The notes under the pieces: model-generated
The model's database searches: none
What the model saw: the letters and a program-made list of their open reading frames with translations, nothing else
What the model was told of the DNA's origin: nothing
NCBI GenBank assembly: GCA_958436175.1
Contig: CAUBJF010000002.1
Location: forward strand, 124,001 to 188,000
DNA from: an uncultured Muribaculaceae bacterium
GTDB taxonomy: Bacteria > Bacteroidota > Bacteroidia > Bacteroidales > Muribaculaceae
DNA: 64,000 nucleotides
Reading direction: 5' to 3'
Program-made: the position numbers and the translations under genes
Shown: positions 8,981 through 18,064 of the stretch, piece after piece
How positions within the stretch are numbered: the first letter of the stretch is position 1
Layout: each line of letters begins with the position of its first letter

Positions 8981-9910
8981 ATGACATTTAACAAGATGAA
9001 TCTTTGGCGCACCACGCGCGACTATATTTTCATCACGATAGGTATGGGAATATATGCCCTTGGATTCTGCGCATTCATACTTCCTGAGAAAGTAGTTATC
9101 GGAGGCCTCGCCGGTATTGGAACCATCGTGTATTTCACCCTTGGCATCCCTGTCGCAATCACACAATATGCTCTCAACCTTCTTCTCCTGGCTATCGCAT
9201 ATCGTATTGTAGGCAAGAAATTCGTAGTTGGGACTATTTTCGGAGCTACGATGATATCTCTGTGGATTGGTCTCCTTCAGCCCATCTTTGCAGATGTGAG
9301 AGTCACTGAAGAGCCTTTCATGAATGTTGTCATTGGTGGTATCCTTGCTGGCATAGGTGTTGGTGTAGCTTTCACTCATAATGGCTCAAGTGGGGGCACC
9401 GACATAATCGCAGCCATGGTTTCGAAACATACGAATGTAAGTGTTGGGCGTACGATGCTCTATGTCGACTTTTTCATTATATCATCTTCATTCTTCCTGT
9501 TTCATCAGCTCCAGCTTGTAGTTTGTGGTTTCATTGTGCTCGCTCTTACATCGTATACCGCCGATATGATAATAAATACGAACCGCCAGGCAGTACAGTT
9601 CACAATCTTTTCCCAACATTGGGAAGAAATAGCTACCGCTATCAATAACGAGGCAAAACGCGGCTGCACAGTGCTGACCGGTATGGGGTGGTATTCCAAG
9701 CATGAAGTCAAAGTACTTCTAGTGATGTGCCGTAAAATAGAGGCTGTCACAATATCGCGAATCATCAAGTCCATAGATCCTGGCGCTTTCACGACACAGG
9801 CAAATGTCAATGGTGTATATGGCAAGGGATTCGATGAAATGAAAATCAAGATGAAACAGCCCCATACCCACGTGGAAAATACAAAGGGCGAGCTGAGGCC
9901 TCAAAAATAG
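8981..9910 (+). CDS. YitT family membrane protein
   Basis: A 309-residue integral membrane protein with five or six predicted helices in the first 190 residues (YIFITIGMGIYALGFCAFIL, VAITQYALNLLLLAIAY, VVIGGILAGIGVGVAF and others), followed by a soluble DUF2179 domain (about 215-290) ending near FTTQANVNGVYGKGFDEM. This is the YitT/DUF161-DUF2179 layout. The glycine-rich HNGSSGGTDIIA segment is typical. The transported substrate is unknown; family members are annotated as transporters without firm proof. The gene has its own promoter and stands alone between recG and the hexomutase. An alternative ATG lies five codons in (8996). Confidence 0.88.
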   Translation: MTFNKMNLWRTTRDYIFITIGMGIYALGFCAFILPEKVVIGGLAGIGTIVYFTLGIPVAITQYALNLLLLAIAYRIVGKKFVVGTIFGATMISLWIGLLQPIFADVRVTEEPFMNVVIGGILAGIGVGVAFTHNGSSGGTDIIAAMVSKHTNVSVGRTMLYVDFFIISSSFFLFHQLQLVVCGFIVLALTSYTADMIINTNRQAVQFTIFSQHWEEIATAINNEAKRGCTVLTGMGWYSKHEVKVLLVMCRKIEAVTISRIIKSIDPGAFTTQANVNGVYGKGFDEMKIKMKQPHTHVENTKGELRPQK

Positions 9911-9980
9911 GGCTATAGTTTGTTTTTCATTGTCAATAATCATTAAGCCTTATTTAACGAGAAAACATTGGATTGATTTA

Positions 9981-10012
9981 TTTGTATTTCTAATGAATAA
10001 GGACTATCTTTG
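9981..10012 (+). promoter_or_regulatory. promoter of the phosphohexomutase gene
   Basis: TTTG (9981-9984), 20 bases, then TATCTTTG (10005-10012), a full match to the Bacteroidota form, 30 bases before the ATG. Confidence 0.8.
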
Positions 10013-10042
10013 TCAGTATATAAACTCTAATCTAACATAAAC

Positions 10043-11791
10043 ATGGATAATAACGAACTTATCAAAGAAGTTACGGCAAAAGCTGAGAACTGGCTCGGCG
10101 AAGGATACGACGCGGAGACTCAGAAGGAAGTGCGCCGCATGCTCGCAGCCGAGGATAAGACTGAACTCATCGAGGCTTTCTACAAAGACCTTGAGTTCGG
10201 TACCGGCGGCCTTCGCGGCATCATGGGTGCTGGCTCAAACCGCATGAATATATATACTGTCGGAGCCGCAACACAAGGTCTTGCCAACTATCTTAAAGAA
10301 GCATTTCGTGACCTTCCCGAGATTAGCGTGGTAGTAGGACATGACGTACGCAATAATTCCCGCCTTTTCGCAGAGACGGTTGCTAATATTTTCTCTGCCA
10401 ACGGCATCAAGGTATATCTTTTCGACAGCTTCCGCCCTACCCCGGAACTTTCCTTCGCAATACGCAAACTCGGTTGCCAGAGCGGTGTAAACATCACAGC
10501 TTCCCATAATCCCAAGGAATACAACGGTTATAAGGCTTATTGGAGCGATGGCGCACAGATTATTGCTCCCCACGATGTCAATATCATCAACAACGTAAAC
10601 AAAATTAAGAGCGTCAAAGAAATCAAATTCCAGGGCGACCCCGCAAAGATAAAGATTATCGGTGCAGAAATGGATGCTGCTTTCCTCGATGCAATTCATA
10701 CCCTGTCTCTGGATCCAGAAGTTATCAAGCGTCAGTCAGACCTTAAGATAGTCTATACGCCTATTCATGGCACCGGTGTCAAACTCGTTCCGGAATCTCT
10801 CATGAAATGGGGCTTTAAGAATATTATCCACGTTCCTGAACAGGATATCCCTTCGGGTGATTTCCCGACAGTTGCATCTCCTAATCCGGAGAATCCGCCT
10901 GCAATGGCAATGGCGATTGCAAAAGCCAAGGAAGTGAATGCCGATCTCGTAGTGGCTTCCGACCCTGATGCTGACCGTATCGGCTGCGTTATTCGTGACA
11001 ATGACGGCGAATATCAGCTCATCAACGGTAACCAGATAGTGATGATTCTTCTTAATTATATAATGTTGAGAAATCGCGAACTGGGCCGACTCAAAGGCAA
11101 CGAGTATGTTGTCAAGACTATTGTTACCACAGAGACCATAAAGGCAATCGCCGACAACAACAACATCAAGATGTACGACTGTTACACCGGTTTTAAATGG
11201 ATTGCAGCCGTTATTCGCGACCTCGAAGAAACAAACCGCTATCTCGGTGGCGGCGAGGAATCCTACGGTTTCCTCGCTGAAGATTTCTGTCGCGACAAAG
11301 ACTCCGTGAGCGCCATTTCCCTTATGGCTGAGATAGCAGCATGGGCAAAGGACCGCGGTCTCGACTTCAATAAGATGCTTCAGGAAATATACCTCAAGAA
11401 TGGCTACAGCCATGAAGAAGGAGTCTCTGTTGTCCGACCCGGTAAGACTGGGGCAGAGGAAATCCAGAAGATGATGAAAGAATTTCGAGCCAATCCCCCC
11501 AAAGAACTCGCCGGAAGCAAAGTCGCTACCATTAAAGACTATCTCGACCTTAACTGCACAGATACAGCAACAGGAAACATCGTCAAGATGGATTTCCCAA
11601 CTACCTCCAATGTACTCCAGTTCTTCACAGAAGATGGTACCAAAGTGTCGATTCGTCCTTCGGGAACAGAGCCCAAGATTAAGTTCTACATCGAAGTCCA
11701 TGATAAGATGAAAGATCTCAACGACTATGCACGTTGCAATGACGATGCACGAACCAAAATCGACAGAATCAAGAAAGAACTCGGAATCTAA
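10043..11791 (+). CDS. phospho-sugar mutase (phosphoglucomutase/phosphomannomutase)
   Basis: An alpha-D-phosphohexomutase of 582 residues, the long PgcA/PGM2-like type. Its four active-site elements are all visible: the phosphoserine loop TASHNPKEYNGYK with S154, the magnesium loop DPDADRIG, the sugar-recognition loop GGGEESYGF, and the phosphate-binding RPSGTEPKIKFY. It interconverts hexose 1- and 6-phosphates, for glucose entry into glycogen, nucleotide sugars or glycolysis. Whether glucose or mannose is preferred cannot be read here. The gene is a single transcription unit with a strong promoter and a terminator directly after the stop. Confidence 0.95.
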   Translation: MDNNELIKEVTAKAENWLGEGYDAETQKEVRRMLAAEDKTELIEAFYKDLEFGTGGLRGIMGAGSNRMNIYTVGAATQGLANYLKEAFRDLPEISVVVGHDVRNNSRLFAETVANIFSANGIKVYLFDSFRPTPELSFAIRKLGCQSGVNITASHNPKEYNGYKAYWSDGAQIIAPHDVNIINNVNKIKSVKEIKFQGDPAKIKIIGAEMDAAFLDAIHTLSLDPEVIKRQSDLKIVYTPIHGTGVKLVPESLMKWGFKNIIHVPEQDIPSGDFPTVASPNPENPPAMAMAIAKAKEVNADLVVASDPDADRIGCVIRDNDGEYQLINGNQIVMILLNYIMLRNRELGRLKGNEYVVKTIVTTETIKAIADNNNIKMYDCYTGFKWIAAVIRDLEETNRYLGGGEESYGFLAEDFCRDKDSVSAISLMAEIAAWAKDRGLDFNKMLQEIYLKNGYSHEEGVSVVRPGKTGAEEIQKMMKEFRANPPKELAGSKVATIKDYLDLNCTDTATGNIVKMDFPTTSNVLQFFTEDGTKVSIRPSGTEPKIKFYIEVHDKMKDLNDYARCNDDARTKIDRIKKELGI

Positions 11792-11809
11792 ATACAAGAA
11801 TCAATATGA

Positions 11810-11845
11810 AAAAAGCGGAGCTTTCTATCGAAGGCGCCGCTTTTT
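11810..11845 (+). terminator. intrinsic terminator after the phosphohexomutase
   Basis: The inverted repeat AAAAAGCGG (from 11810) and CCGCTTTTT (11837-11845) flanks an 18-base loop region that can pair further (GAGC/GGCGC). It ends in a T run, starts 18 bases after the stop codon, and is symmetric enough to work in both directions. Confidence 0.8.
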
Positions 11846-11876
11846 CATGTTATTGTCTCTCATAAGGATTGTTTTA

Positions 11877-11908
11877 TTTGCTGTCTCGATTCCAAATTCG
11901 TAATTTTG
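11877..11908 (+). promoter_or_regulatory. promoter of the dedA-rpe-ftsK operon
   Basis: TTTG (11877-11880), 20 bases, then TAATTTTG (11901-11908). Transcription from about 11915 excludes the in-frame TTG at 11906 and supports the ATG at 11933 as the dedA start. Confidence 0.8.
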
Positions 11909-11932
11909 TATCATAATCCAAATAGACGATAT

Positions 11933-12604
11933 ATGACAGATTTGCTCATACCACTTTCTATCACTGACTATCTAAATGCGGCGTGGTTTTTCGATTGGTT
12001 CGTAAATCATGCCTCATATGCTTTCGTTTTCCTTTTCATGGTTATCGAAAGCTCTTTCATACCCTTTCCTTCGGAAGTTGTTGTTCCACCCGCTGCTTAT
12101 CTCGCAATGCAGAAAGGCGATCTAAATATATTCCTTGTCGTTCTGTTCGCTACAGCGGGAGCTATTGTAGGGGCTCTCATTAATTATGTCCTCTCGATGC
12201 TCATTGGCCGTCCTATAGTCTATGCTTTTGCAGATTCCCGTCTCGGGCATGCCTGTCTGATAAACAAAGAGAAGGTTATTAATGCGGAACATTATTTTGA
12301 CAAGCATGGAGCCATTTCGACTTTCATAGGTCGTCTTATACCGGCAGTCCGACAGCTCATCAGCATTCCAGCCGGTATAGCGAAAATGAATATATGGGTA
12401 TTTGTCTTGTTCACAGGCCTCGGTGCACTTGTCTGGAATGCTATCCTGGCAGTCTTGGGCTGGTGGCTTTCTCGTCAAGTCTCACTCGACCAGCTATATG
12501 CGGCCGTTGAAAAGTACAATTCCTACCTCACTCTCGCTGGACTGGCAATACTGGTAATCTGCGTGATGTATATACTTTACAACGCATTTAAAAAGAAAAA
12601 ATGA
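11933..12604 (+). CDS. DedA family membrane protein
   Basis: A 223-residue DedA/SNARE-associated-type inner-membrane protein with about five hydrophobic segments. The signature FIGRLIPAVRQLISIPAGIA carries the conserved arginine and glycine/proline residues of the family, and PFPSEVVVPPAAYLA is the re-entrant loop near the N-terminus. Some DedA proteins flip undecaprenyl phosphate or phospholipids; the substrate here is not known. The start at 11933 is set by the promoter. The stop overlaps the rpe start by four bases (ATGA), and the gene heads a run of eight same-strand genes to 19955. Confidence 0.92.
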   Translation: MTDLLIPLSITDYLNAAWFFDWFVNHASYAFVFLFMVIESSFIPFPSEVVVPPAAYLAMQKGDLNIFLVVLFATAGAIVGALINYVLSMLIGRPIVYAFADSRLGHACLINKEKVINAEHYFDKHGAISTFIGRLIPAVRQLISIPAGIAKMNIWVFVLFTGLGALVWNAILAVLGWWLSRQVSLDQLYAAVEKYNSYLTLAGLAILVICVMYILYNAFKKKK

Positions 12605-13245
12605 AAGTAGCTCCATCTATTCTGTCCGCTGATTTTGCCGATCTTAAGAAATCTGTCGCGACTGTCGATGCCGGGGGCGCTGATATGATTCATTGTGATA
12701 TCATGGACGGCGTATTCGTCCCCAATATATCTTTCGGGTTCCCCGTTGTCAAGGCTGTCCGAAAGATTACGGAACTGCCTTTGGATGTACATCTGATGAT
12801 TGTCGAGCCTGATAAATATATCAATCAGGTCCGAGACTGCGGAGCCGATATTATGAATGTTCATTATGAAGCTTGCACCCATCTCAACAGTACAGTGTCA
12901 CGAATTCATACGGCAGGCATGAAGGCTGCTGTAACTCTTAATCCCTCTACTCCAGTAGAACTCCTTGTCGACATTATTGAGGATGTCGACATGGTACTTC
13001 TCATGAGTGTTAATCCCGGCTTTGGAGGCCAATCTTTCATTCCTCATACTTGTAACAAAATCAGACGTCTCAGACAATTGATTGATAGCACTTCATCATC
13101 TGCCATTATTGAAATTGACGGTGGAATAAACCTTCAGACCGGTAAACTTTGCGCCGAAGCCGGTGCAGATGTTTTGGTAGCCGGTTCGGCCGTATTCTCC
13201 AATTCTTCGCCTGCTAATATTATCTCCTACTTAAAAAGTCTTTAA
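12601..13245 (+). CDS. rpe: ribulose-phosphate 3-epimerase
   Basis: Rpe interconverts ribulose 5-phosphate and xylulose 5-phosphate in the pentose phosphate pathway. This 214-residue TIM barrel has all the family marks: the start KVAPSILSADFADL, HCDIMDGVFVPN with a metal His and Asp, LDVHLMI with the second metal His, MSVNPGFGGQSF, and EIDGGI with the C-terminal catalytic Asp. It overlaps dedA by ATGA, and ftsK follows after 20 bases. Confidence 0.97.
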   Translation: MKVAPSILSADFADLKKSVATVDAGGADMIHCDIMDGVFVPNISFGFPVVKAVRKITELPLDVHLMIVEPDKYINQVRDCGADIMNVHYEACTHLNSTVSRIHTAGMKAAVTLNPSTPVELLVDIIEDVDMVLLMSVNPGFGGQSFIPHTCNKIRRLRQLIDSTSSSAIIEIDGGINLQTGKLCAEAGADVLVAGSAVFSNSSPANIISYLKSL

Positions 13246-13265
13246 AACCATCCTCTCTCACATTT

Positions 13266-15950
13266 ATGGCAAGTAATAGAAACATCGATCCCGAAACCGA
13301 AGACTTCAGCTCCTTGCTGAATGAAAACCGTATTCGACCTGTCCGGAAAGCCCAGACTTCACGTCGTGAAGCTGAAGTCAAAGGTAATTCTACCCCACAC
13401 GCTGTCCCCGACCCTATCGGCCCGCTGAATCGTAGGCGTCCAAAAGGGAAAAAATCTACGTCACAAGACTACAACTTCATCTCTTTTCTAAAAGATTACA
13501 GAACACATCTTGCAGTAGGCATAATACTTTGCCTGATTGCTTTTGCGATGACCGTATGCTGCATATCATTCATATTCAATAGTGCCATCGACCAAAGCGT
13601 GATACATGATCGAACAATTACCGAAATTGTTCAGTCGGGTGACGATGTGGCCAACGCAGGCTCTGCAGGAGGGGCCAAATTAGCCGAACTGTTGCTGGTT
13701 AAAGGTTTTGGATTAGGTGCATTTGCACTTGCTTTCTATCTCTTTATGATTGGCTTGGCCACGATGCATGTGCGCAGATGCCGTTTCTGGTCTCTCTCAT
13801 TCCGCTGTCTGTTTACAGCAGTTGCGGTATCTATCATCATCGGACTCTTGACCTACAATAGAGAAGCGTATTTCCATCTCGGAGGTGAACATGGTTATTA
13901 TATCAATACATTGCTGATGGAATATACCGGAGCACTCGGAGCATACTGTATTACTGTAGCTCTTTTGGTTATTCTGATAGCAGTCTTTCTCAATCCTCTT
14001 AAGGTTTTTATGGCTTTTATGGCCAAGTGTCTGCGGAAGACTCGTAAGACTGTTCAAAATCGCTCTACGATAGAAGAAAATATTGGAGGGGAATTGTTCA
14101 AGGATGAAAATGAAGATGTGCATGAAGGAAATCATGATTCTGAATTTGACATTGCAGACAAGGAGGTTGATGAGCCGAATCAATTCTCCGGGGTATCAGA
14201 AGAGACTAAGGAAGAGACAATTCCGTCTCCAGATATAGATGTCTTTGGAGAAGACAACGAGCCAGATACTGTTTTGAAGGTCTTTCCCGAGATAAAAACT
14301 GTTGTTCCTGTCAGTGAATCTTTAGTCGAGACAGCTGAAGAAGAAACCGTTACGTCTATTTCTACACCAGGCGAGCCCGAGATGATTATTCGAAATCCAT
14401 CGTCTGAATCAGTAGAAGACAAATATGTGATTGCCGACGGTGATCATATCGGTCTAGACAAGCCATACGACCAGCATGCAGCTCATTCTTCTTACAAGTT
14501 CCCGTCTGTCGATCTTCTCATTGACAGACCAAACACTTTCATTGTCAATGAACAAGAACAAGCAGCCAATAAAGCCCTTATTGTAAATGCTCTGCGAAGC
14601 TATAACATTGAGATAATCAGGATTGAGGCAACAATAGGTCCAACTGTCACACTCTACGAAATTGTGCCTGAAGCCGGTACGAAAATTGCCAAGATACGAA
14701 GCCTTGAGGACGATATAGCCATGAGCCTTGCCGCTCTTGGCATCCGTATAATCGCGCCGATGCCCGGTAAGGGGACTATAGGTATCGAAGTACCCAATCA
14801 GAAGCCACAGATAGTATCGATGCGTAAGGTTATAGAATCCAAGGTATTCCAGAACAATGACAAACGGCTTCCTATTGCTCTGGGATCCACTATTTCTAAT
14901 GATATCTATCTGAAGGACCTTGCGAAGATGCCTCATCTACTTGTCGCTGGTGCCACGGGTCAAGGCAAATCCGTAGGTCTCAACTGTATCATCACATCTC
15001 TGCTCTATTCAAAGCACCCCGATGAGCTGAAATTTGTCCTCATCGACCCGAAAATGGTCGAGTTCACTCTTTACCAGAAAATAGCCAACCAGTATCTGGC
15101 CAAGATACCGGATGAAGAAAGAGCCGTAATTACAGATCCACAGAAAGCTATAGCGACTTTGAATTCTCTATGCGTGGAAATGGATAATCGTTATGAACTT
15201 CTCAGCGATGCCGGAGTACGAAGTATGGAGGCTTACAATGAACGGTTCCTCGCCCGTAAGCTGAATCCTGAAAAAGGCCACCGTTACATGCCCTACATTG
15301 TCATGATTGTCGACGAGTTTGCAGATTTGATTATGACAGCAGGAAAGGATGTTTCCGTTCCGATCTGCCGAATCGCACAGAAAGCACGTGCCGTAGGCAT
15401 GCATATGATAATCGCAACCCAGCGACCTTCGACAGATATCATAACCGGTCCTATCAAAGCGAACTTCCCGGCCCGTATAGCCTTCAAGACAACTCAAGGC
15501 ATCGACAGTAAGACAATCCTTGACCGTCCTGGTGCCCAGAGACTTATAGGGCGCGGAGATATGTTGACTTTGATTGACGGATCTATAGAACGCGTACAGT
15601 GTGCCTTTGTGGACACGGAAGAAATCGAGGCAATCTGCGGGTATATATCCGAGCAGCCTGGTTTTGTAGAGCCATACATGCTTCCGGAAGCACCCTCTGC
15701 CGATGGTGCTTCTGAAGGCACAGCTGAAATCGGCGCAACTACCGATGAGTTCCGCAAATGTGCCCTATTTATTGCTTCCCAGTCTCAGGCCTCCATTACC
15801 ATGATGCAACGTCGTTTCGAAATCGGTTTCAACAAGGCCGGCAGATTCATGGACCAGATGCAAGCTATGGGTATTGTAGGTCCGGCCAATGGAGCTAAAC
15901 CCCGTCAAGTTCTCATGACGCCGGATGAAGTGGCGAGGTTATTCGAATGA
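13266..15950 (+). CDS. ftsK: FtsK/SpoIIIE-type DNA translocase
   Basis: An 894-residue septal DNA pump. The N-terminal third has about four membrane helices (residues 80-250), followed by an acidic linker (270-410) in place of the long E. coli Pro/Gln linker. The alpha/beta motor contains Walker A GATGQGKS (562-569) and Walker B IVMIVDEFADLIM with D683-E684. A C-terminal winged-helix gamma domain (about 825-890, ASITMMQRRFEIGFNKAGR) recognises KOPS-like polar sequences. It helps clear chromosome dimers and unlink termini at division. The lolA-like gene follows with a 43-base gap. Confidence 0.97.
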   Translation: MASNRNIDPETEDFSSLLNENRIRPVRKAQTSRREAEVKGNSTPHAVPDPIGPLNRRRPKGKKSTSQDYNFISFLKDYRTHLAVGIILCLIAFAMTVCCISFIFNSAIDQSVIHDRTITEIVQSGDDVANAGSAGGAKLAELLLVKGFGLGAFALAFYLFMIGLATMHVRRCRFWSLSFRCLFTAVAVSIIIGLLTYNREAYFHLGGEHGYYINTLLMEYTGALGAYCITVALLVILIAVFLNPLKVFMAFMAKCLRKTRKTVQNRSTIEENIGGELFKDENEDVHEGNHDSEFDIADKEVDEPNQFSGVSEETKEETIPSPDIDVFGEDNEPDTVLKVFPEIKTVVPVSESLVETAEEETVTSISTPGEPEMIIRNPSSESVEDKYVIADGDHIGLDKPYDQHAAHSSYKFPSVDLLIDRPNTFIVNEQEQAANKALIVNALRSYNIEIIRIEATIGPTVTLYEIVPEAGTKIAKIRSLEDDIAMSLAALGIRIIAPMPGKGTIGIEVPNQKPQIVSMRKVIESKVFQNNDKRLPIALGSTISNDIYLKDLAKMPHLLVAGATGQGKSVGLNCIITSLLYSKHPDELKFVLIDPKMVEFTLYQKIANQYLAKIPDEERAVITDPQKAIATLNSLCVEMDNRYELLSDAGVRSMEAYNERFLARKLNPEKGHRYMPYIVMIVDEFADLIMTAGKDVSVPICRIAQKARAVGMHMIIATQRPSTDIITGPIKANFPARIAFKTTQGIDSKTILDRPGAQRLIGRGDMLTLIDGSIERVQCAFVDTEEIEAICGYISEQPGFVEPYMLPEAPSADGASEGTAEIGATTDEFRKCALFIASQSQASITMMQRRFEIGFNKAGRFMDQMQAMGIVGPANGAKPRQVLMTPDEVARLFE

Positions 15951-15993
15951 ACCCTTAATCGAGACTGTCCGTTATTCAAACATGCAACCAATT

Positions 15994-16623
15994 ATGAATA
16001 CAACTAATTTTCGTCGCTGGACTTTGATGGTGGCTTTTTTATCCTGCTGTCTTCCAATTCTCCAGGCCGAGAACCTCTCAGCAAATGCTATTCTGGGCAA
16101 GATGAGAGAAGCGGCTCTTTCGAAACCTTCGATTGAGGCTTTTTTCACAATTAATGTAGGAGAGGGTGCTGTCCATGGTTCAGCTGTGATTGTGGGATCC
16201 AAGTTCACACTTTCCACACCGCAGCTCAATGTTTGGTATAACGGTAAGACACAGTGGACATTTCTGCATAGCAGCGGAGAAGTCAACATATCCGAACCAG
16301 ATGCGACCGAACTTATGGTTTCTAACCCTTTTTCGATTCTAAGCGCTCATGAAAAGTACTACTCTCTCCGTCGATTGAAGGATAACTCAGGACAGTATAG
16401 AGTCGAAATGACTCCTAAGTCCAAGGATACAACTATAGACAAAATAGTCGTATTAATCGATGCCAAGACATTTCTACCCTCTTCTATTGTTGTCAATTTT
16501 GATGACTCACGTTCTATCAGCGTTGTTGTCAATAATATAAATGGAGGGTCAAAGAAACCGGAATCGACTTTCAACTATGACCCGAAAAAATATCCTGCCA
16601 AAGAAATAATTGATCTTAGATAA
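15994..16623 (+). CDS. LolA-like periplasmic lipoprotein carrier
   Basis: A 209-residue secreted protein with a signal peptide (RRWTLMVAFLSCCLPILQA then ENLSA) and a LolA/LolB-like beta fold: NAILGKMREA at the mature start, VWYNGKTQWTF, and a VVLIDAKTFLPSSIVV strand pair. LolA carries outer-membrane lipoproteins from LolCDE across the periplasm. The Bacteroidota copy often sits next to ftsK, as here. The start at 15994 is chosen because the signal peptide begins there; ATG 15982 adds four residues and is also possible. A longer frame that runs into ftsK is not credible. Confidence 0.85.
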   Translation: MNTTNFRRWTLMVAFLSCCLPILQAENLSANAILGKMREAALSKPSIEAFFTINVGEGAVHGSAVIVGSKFTLSTPQLNVWYNGKTQWTFLHSSGEVNISEPDATELMVSNPFSILSAHEKYYSLRRLKDNSGQYRVEMTPKSKDTTIDKIVVLIDAKTFLPSSIVVNFDDSRSISVVVNNINGGSKKPESTFNYDPKKYPAKEIIDLR

Positions 16624-16641
16624 TTATATAAACACAACAAT

Positions 16642-17583
16642 ATGGAAGAACTGAAGACCAAATGTCTTATTATAGGTGCCGGACCTGCCGGATACACTGC
16701 TGCTATATATTCGGGACGTGCTAACCTAAAACCAGTGTTGGTCGAAGGATATCAGCCGGGCGGCCAGCTCACAACAACAACCGATATCGAAAACTTTCCA
16801 GGTTACCCCGCAGGTATATCCGGGCCTAAGATGATGGAGGACTTCAAGGCACAGGCAGAACGTTTCGGAGTCAAATTTGTCTCGGGAGAAGTTACTAAAG
16901 TAGATTTCTCAAAGCGGCCTTTCATTATAACCGTAGGTTCCCAAGCCACTATTATCGCCGACGCTGTTATCATCTGCACAGGTGCCTCGGCTCGATATCT
17001 CGGCCTTCCGGATGAGGAAAGATTCAAGGGCCTGGGTGTGTCTGCTTGTGCGACATGCGATGGCTTCTTCTTCCGCAATCGTCCCGTTGCTGTAGTCGGT
17101 GGCGGTGATACTGCTTGTGAAGAAGCTCTATATCTTGCAACACTTTGTTCTAAAGTATATATGATAGTACGCAGGGATGTACTACGTGCTTCCAAGTATA
17201 TGCAGAATAAGGTTGCCGGCTGTTCTAATATCGAAGTCCTCTTCAATACTCAAACTTTAGGTCTTAATGGTCAGGATTTACTCGAAGGAGCCACAATCGT
17301 TTCTAATAAGGGTACTGAGAAGGAGAAAATATCAGAAATAGCTGTAGATGGTTTTTTCCTTGCAATTGGGCATAAACCAAATACAGATTTATTCCGGGGT
17401 TCAATAGAGCTCGACGAACAAGGCTATATCAAAACCAAAGGCTCTTCGACACGTACCAGTATAGATGGCGTATTTGCTGCCGGTGATGTTGCCGATCCTA
17501 ACTATATGCAAGCCGTCACGGCTGCCGGATCAGGATGTAAGGCCGCGCTGGATGCTGAAAGATACCTTCTTATTAACGAATAG
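16642..17583 (+). CDS. trxB: thioredoxin-disulfide reductase
   Basis: A 313-residue FAD/NADPH enzyme that reduces thioredoxin. It shows the N-terminal FAD loop IIGAGPAGYTAAIYSGRA, the redox pair CATC (C136, C139) followed by DGFFFRNR, the NADPH loop VVGGGDTACEEALYL, and the C-terminal FAD motif GVFAAGDVADPNYMQA. Length and motif order match bacterial TrxB. It lies 18 bases after the lolA-like gene and one base before ybaK, in the dedA-yhcC run. Confidence 0.97.
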   Translation: MEELKTKCLIIGAGPAGYTAAIYSGRANLKPVLVEGYQPGGQLTTTTDIENFPGYPAGISGPKMMEDFKAQAERFGVKFVSGEVTKVDFSKRPFIITVGSQATIIADAVIICTGASARYLGLPDEERFKGLGVSACATCDGFFFRNRPVAVVGGGDTACEEALYLATLCSKVYMIVRRDVLRASKYMQNKVAGCSNIEVLFNTQTLGLNGQDLLEGATIVSNKGTEKEKISEIAVDGFFLAIGHKPNTDLFRGSIELDEQGYIKTKGSSTRTSIDGVFAAGDVADPNYMQAVTAAGSGCKAALDAERYLLINE

Positions 17584-17584
17584 C

Positions 17585-18064
17585 ATGTCTAAACAGACAA
17601 AAACCAATGCTGTTAGGCTTCTCGAAAAAGCCGGCTTGAAGTTCGAGACTGTTCCTTATCCGGTAGATGAGGAACATCTTGACGCGCAGCATGTTGCCGA
17701 TGCTCTCGGAGAAGATGTCAATATGGTGTTCAAGACTCTCGTCCTTCATGGAGACCGGAACGGCTATTTCGTATGTGTCATTCCCGGCAATTGTGAAGTT
17801 GACCTCAAAAAAGCAGCCTCAGTTTCGGGTAACAAGAAAGCAGAGATGATTCCCATGAAGGAGTTATTGCCAACCACGGGTTATATTCGGGGAGGATGTT
17901 CTCCTATCGGGATGAAAAAGCCATTTCCTACCTTCTTCCATTCAACTGCAACAGATTTCGGGCATATCTATGTCAGTGCCGGAATGCGCGGTCTACAGAT
18001 AAAGATTGATCCGAATGCTCTCATTGAGGCTGCGAGGGGTTCTTTGGCTAATATTACAAAATGA
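17585..18064 (+). CDS. ybaK: Cys-tRNA(Pro) deacylase, YbaK type
   Basis: A 159-residue YbaK/EbsC domain protein that hydrolyses Cys-tRNA(Pro) misacylated by prolyl-tRNA synthetase. Visible marks are VFKTLVLHGD with the family lysine, CVIPGNCEVDLKKAA, and the TGYIRGGCSPIGMKK loop containing the conserved GGxSPxG-like segment. The start at 17585 (MSKQTKTNA) lies one base after the trxB stop; a longer frame starting within trxB is not supported. It overlaps aroC by four bases (ATGA). Confidence 0.93.
   Translation: MSKQTKTNAVRLLEKAGLKFETVPYPVDEEHLDAQHVADALGEDVNMVFKTLVLHGDRNGYFVCVIPGNCEVDLKKAASVSGNKKAEMIPMKELLPTTGYIRGGCSPIGMKKPFPTFFHSTATDFGHIYVSAGMRGLQIKIDPNALIEAARGSLANITK

Noticed and set aside
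10736..11797. 353-codon open frame on the minus strand
   Set aside because: It is antisense to the phosphohexomutase, whose motifs are complete; the translated text is low in recognisable structure.
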